A DNA stretch of 5,576 nucleotides from Candidatus Woesearchaeota archaeon (GTDB taxonomy: Archaea; Nanobdellota; Nanobdellia; Woesearchaeales; SKIA01), in NCBI GenBank assembly GCA_007116645.1, contig SKIA01000038.1, positions 1 through 5,576 of the forward strand, written 5' to 3'. The position numbers were made by a program, and so were the translations under genes. The notes under the pieces are model-generated. The model saw only the letters and a program-made list of their open reading frames with translations, was not told where the DNA came from and did no database searches. Shown in pieces: positions 4,580 to 5,576 of the stretch (positions are counted from its first letter, which is position 1; each line of letters starts with the position of its first letter).

Positions 4580-5576
4580 GTTCAATGTCTGTGTAGAGTT
4601 CTCGAATCAAATTATACAATTCGCGACGCTCCTCTTCAGGAAGGTTTGTTGCATAGAATAATTCTCTTGCCTGAGAGTACAACTCTCGAGACTCAGAAAC
4701 ACGTTTCTCAACAAGGCAGCGATGCGCACGCTCAACAAGATCAAGCACTGCATGAATATCTGCGGCTGGCACCTGAGGTGCAGGAGCAGTAGCGACTTGT
4801 GCAAACGAGTCTTTGCGAACATCATGTGAAAGAGAAGGTTCTTTGCGCTGAGAAGAAACACGGAGACGGTCTTGCTGGGCATCAAGTGAGAGTGCTAGTT
4901 CTGCGAGTTCAACATGGCGCTTACGTAGCTCATCACGCAAACGAGCAGTCTCTTTGAGTCCTTGCTGAGTTTTTTCCCGCTCAGCCTCAAGTGACTTGAG
5001 TGTTTCAGAAAACGCGTGTTCACGAGCGATTAAATCATTTTCTCGCTCCTCTAAATTCACTTGTTGTTCTTCAATAGATTTTTTGACATGTGCTGCTCGC
5101 TCAAGCTCTTTGGCAATAGCGTCAAAAGATTGCTTAAGAGAAGACACATCAATCTCAGGCTTGTCCAAAGCGGGCTTTTCTATTGTTGGTAGAGGATCAG
5201 AAGAAACATTCTTTATGACAGCACCTTGATGTCCACGAAGCACGGCTGAGAGTTCTTTTGGAGAAGTAGCGCCGCGCACTTTTTGTGCGAGCTCACGGTC
5301 TTTTAATCCGTTCTCAATCCACGTTGCGAAATCATTACGATCAGCAGTGACGTGATGAGAAAACACTTCATCAGACATGTCATCAGCAATAAACGCAAGA
5401 CTAGTCGGGCCAGCAGCTACGCGTCCATCAGATAAATGGAAGGTTGGAGGTTTTTCCCAGTGCGTCTCAGAAGACTCTTGTTTAGTGAGTGTTTCTGATT
5501 GCGGACTAGGCGATGGCGGCTCTTGCTTAACAATACTTGCAGGAACCGGAGTTTTAGGAGTGGAAGCTGGTTTTGG
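4563..5576 (-). CDS. Helical-domain, coiled-coil and TPR-like protein, N-terminus beyond the window
   Basis: The frame is open to the right edge, giving 337 visible residues. The ATG at 5378 falls inside a conserved-looking domain and is not the start. Order of parts: a Pro/Ser/Thr-rich linker (1-38); a compact domain (about 39-114) beginning HWEKPPTFHLSDGR and containing MSDEVFSHHV (67-76), RNDFATWI (80-87) and SPKEL, which resembles a domain of unknown function I recall from archaea (DUF5752-like, unverified); a linker; a long charged coiled coil (about 145-245, repeated Glu/Arg/Leu heptads such as LEERENDLIAREHAF); a second Ala/Pro linker; and a helical C-terminal module (273-337) with A..CL...R..ES.ELY.QARELF and LPEEERRELYNLIRELYTDIEL, like one TPR-type hairpin plus a capping helix. 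I associate this tail with DPANN proteins. There is no membrane segment in the visible part. It is probably a scaffold or adaptor (inference); function unknown. Confidence 0.85.
   Translation of the reverse strand, partial: PKPASTPKTPVPASIVKQEPPSPSPQSETLTKQESSETHWEKPPTFHLSDGRVAAGPTSLAFIADDMSDEVFSHHVTADRNDFATWIENGLKDRELAQKVRGATSPKELSAVLRGHQGAVIKNVSSDPLPTIEKPALDKPEIDVSSLKQSFDAIAKELERAAHVKKSIEEQQVNLEERENDLIAREHAFSETLKSLEAEREKTQQGLKETARLRDELRKRHVELAELALSLDAQQDRLRVSSQRKEPSLSHDVRKDSFAQVATAPAPQVPAADIHAVLDLVERAHRCLVEKRVSESRELYSQARELFYATNLPEEERRELYNLIRELYTDIELTRMN

Noticed and set aside
5376..5378. ATG (- strand) as the start of the coiled-coil gene
   Set aside because: It falls inside the compact domain (HLSDGR lies 18 residues before it) and the frame is open without a stop to the right edge.

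Overview
The window looks archaeal. It carries an archaeal RNA exosome operon (Rrp4, Rrp41, Rrp42), the archaeal RNA polymerase subunit RpoK, and an RNA 3'-terminal phosphate cyclase. Genes are tightly packed, with 4-8 bp overlaps, GGAGG-type ribosome binding sites and TATA/BRE-like promoters. The right-hand gene combines a helical domain of unknown function, a coiled coil and a C-terminal TPR-like module, which I associate with DPANN archaea of the Woesearchaeota/Pacearchaeota kind. That placement is inference from memory, at roughly 60% confidence.

Layout. Positions 1-2338 (+) hold rrp4 (cut by the left edge), rrp41, rrp42 and rpoK, separated by 1 bp or overlapping by 4 bp, so they read as one transcription unit. 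It ends in a GC hairpin plus T-tract at 2328-2364. Positions 2352-3474 (-) hold two overlapping genes that I do not recognise, of 184 and 191 aa. Positions 3475-3549 are a 75-bp divergent promoter region. Positions 3550-4566 (+) hold rtcA. Positions 4563-5576 (-) hold a large coiled-coil protein whose N-terminus lies beyond the right edge; its stop codon overlaps that of rtcA.

How it fits together. The theme is RNA 3'-end metabolism. Rrp41/Rrp42 form the phosphorolytic ring and Rrp4 the RNA-binding cap. RpoK links the operon to transcription. RtcA makes 2',3'-cyclic phosphate ends, which would be expected to resist a phosphorolytic exosome and to suit RtcB-type ligation. The unknown pair lies between these two blocks on the opposite strand and is the best candidate here for something undescribed, but nothing in its sequence reveals a function. 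The + strand genes share an A-rich style with C-ending two-fold codons; the - strand genes use a looser codon mix.

There are no tRNA or rRNA genes, CRISPR arrays, insertion sequences or long repeats that I can see, and no gene-free stretch above 75 bp.
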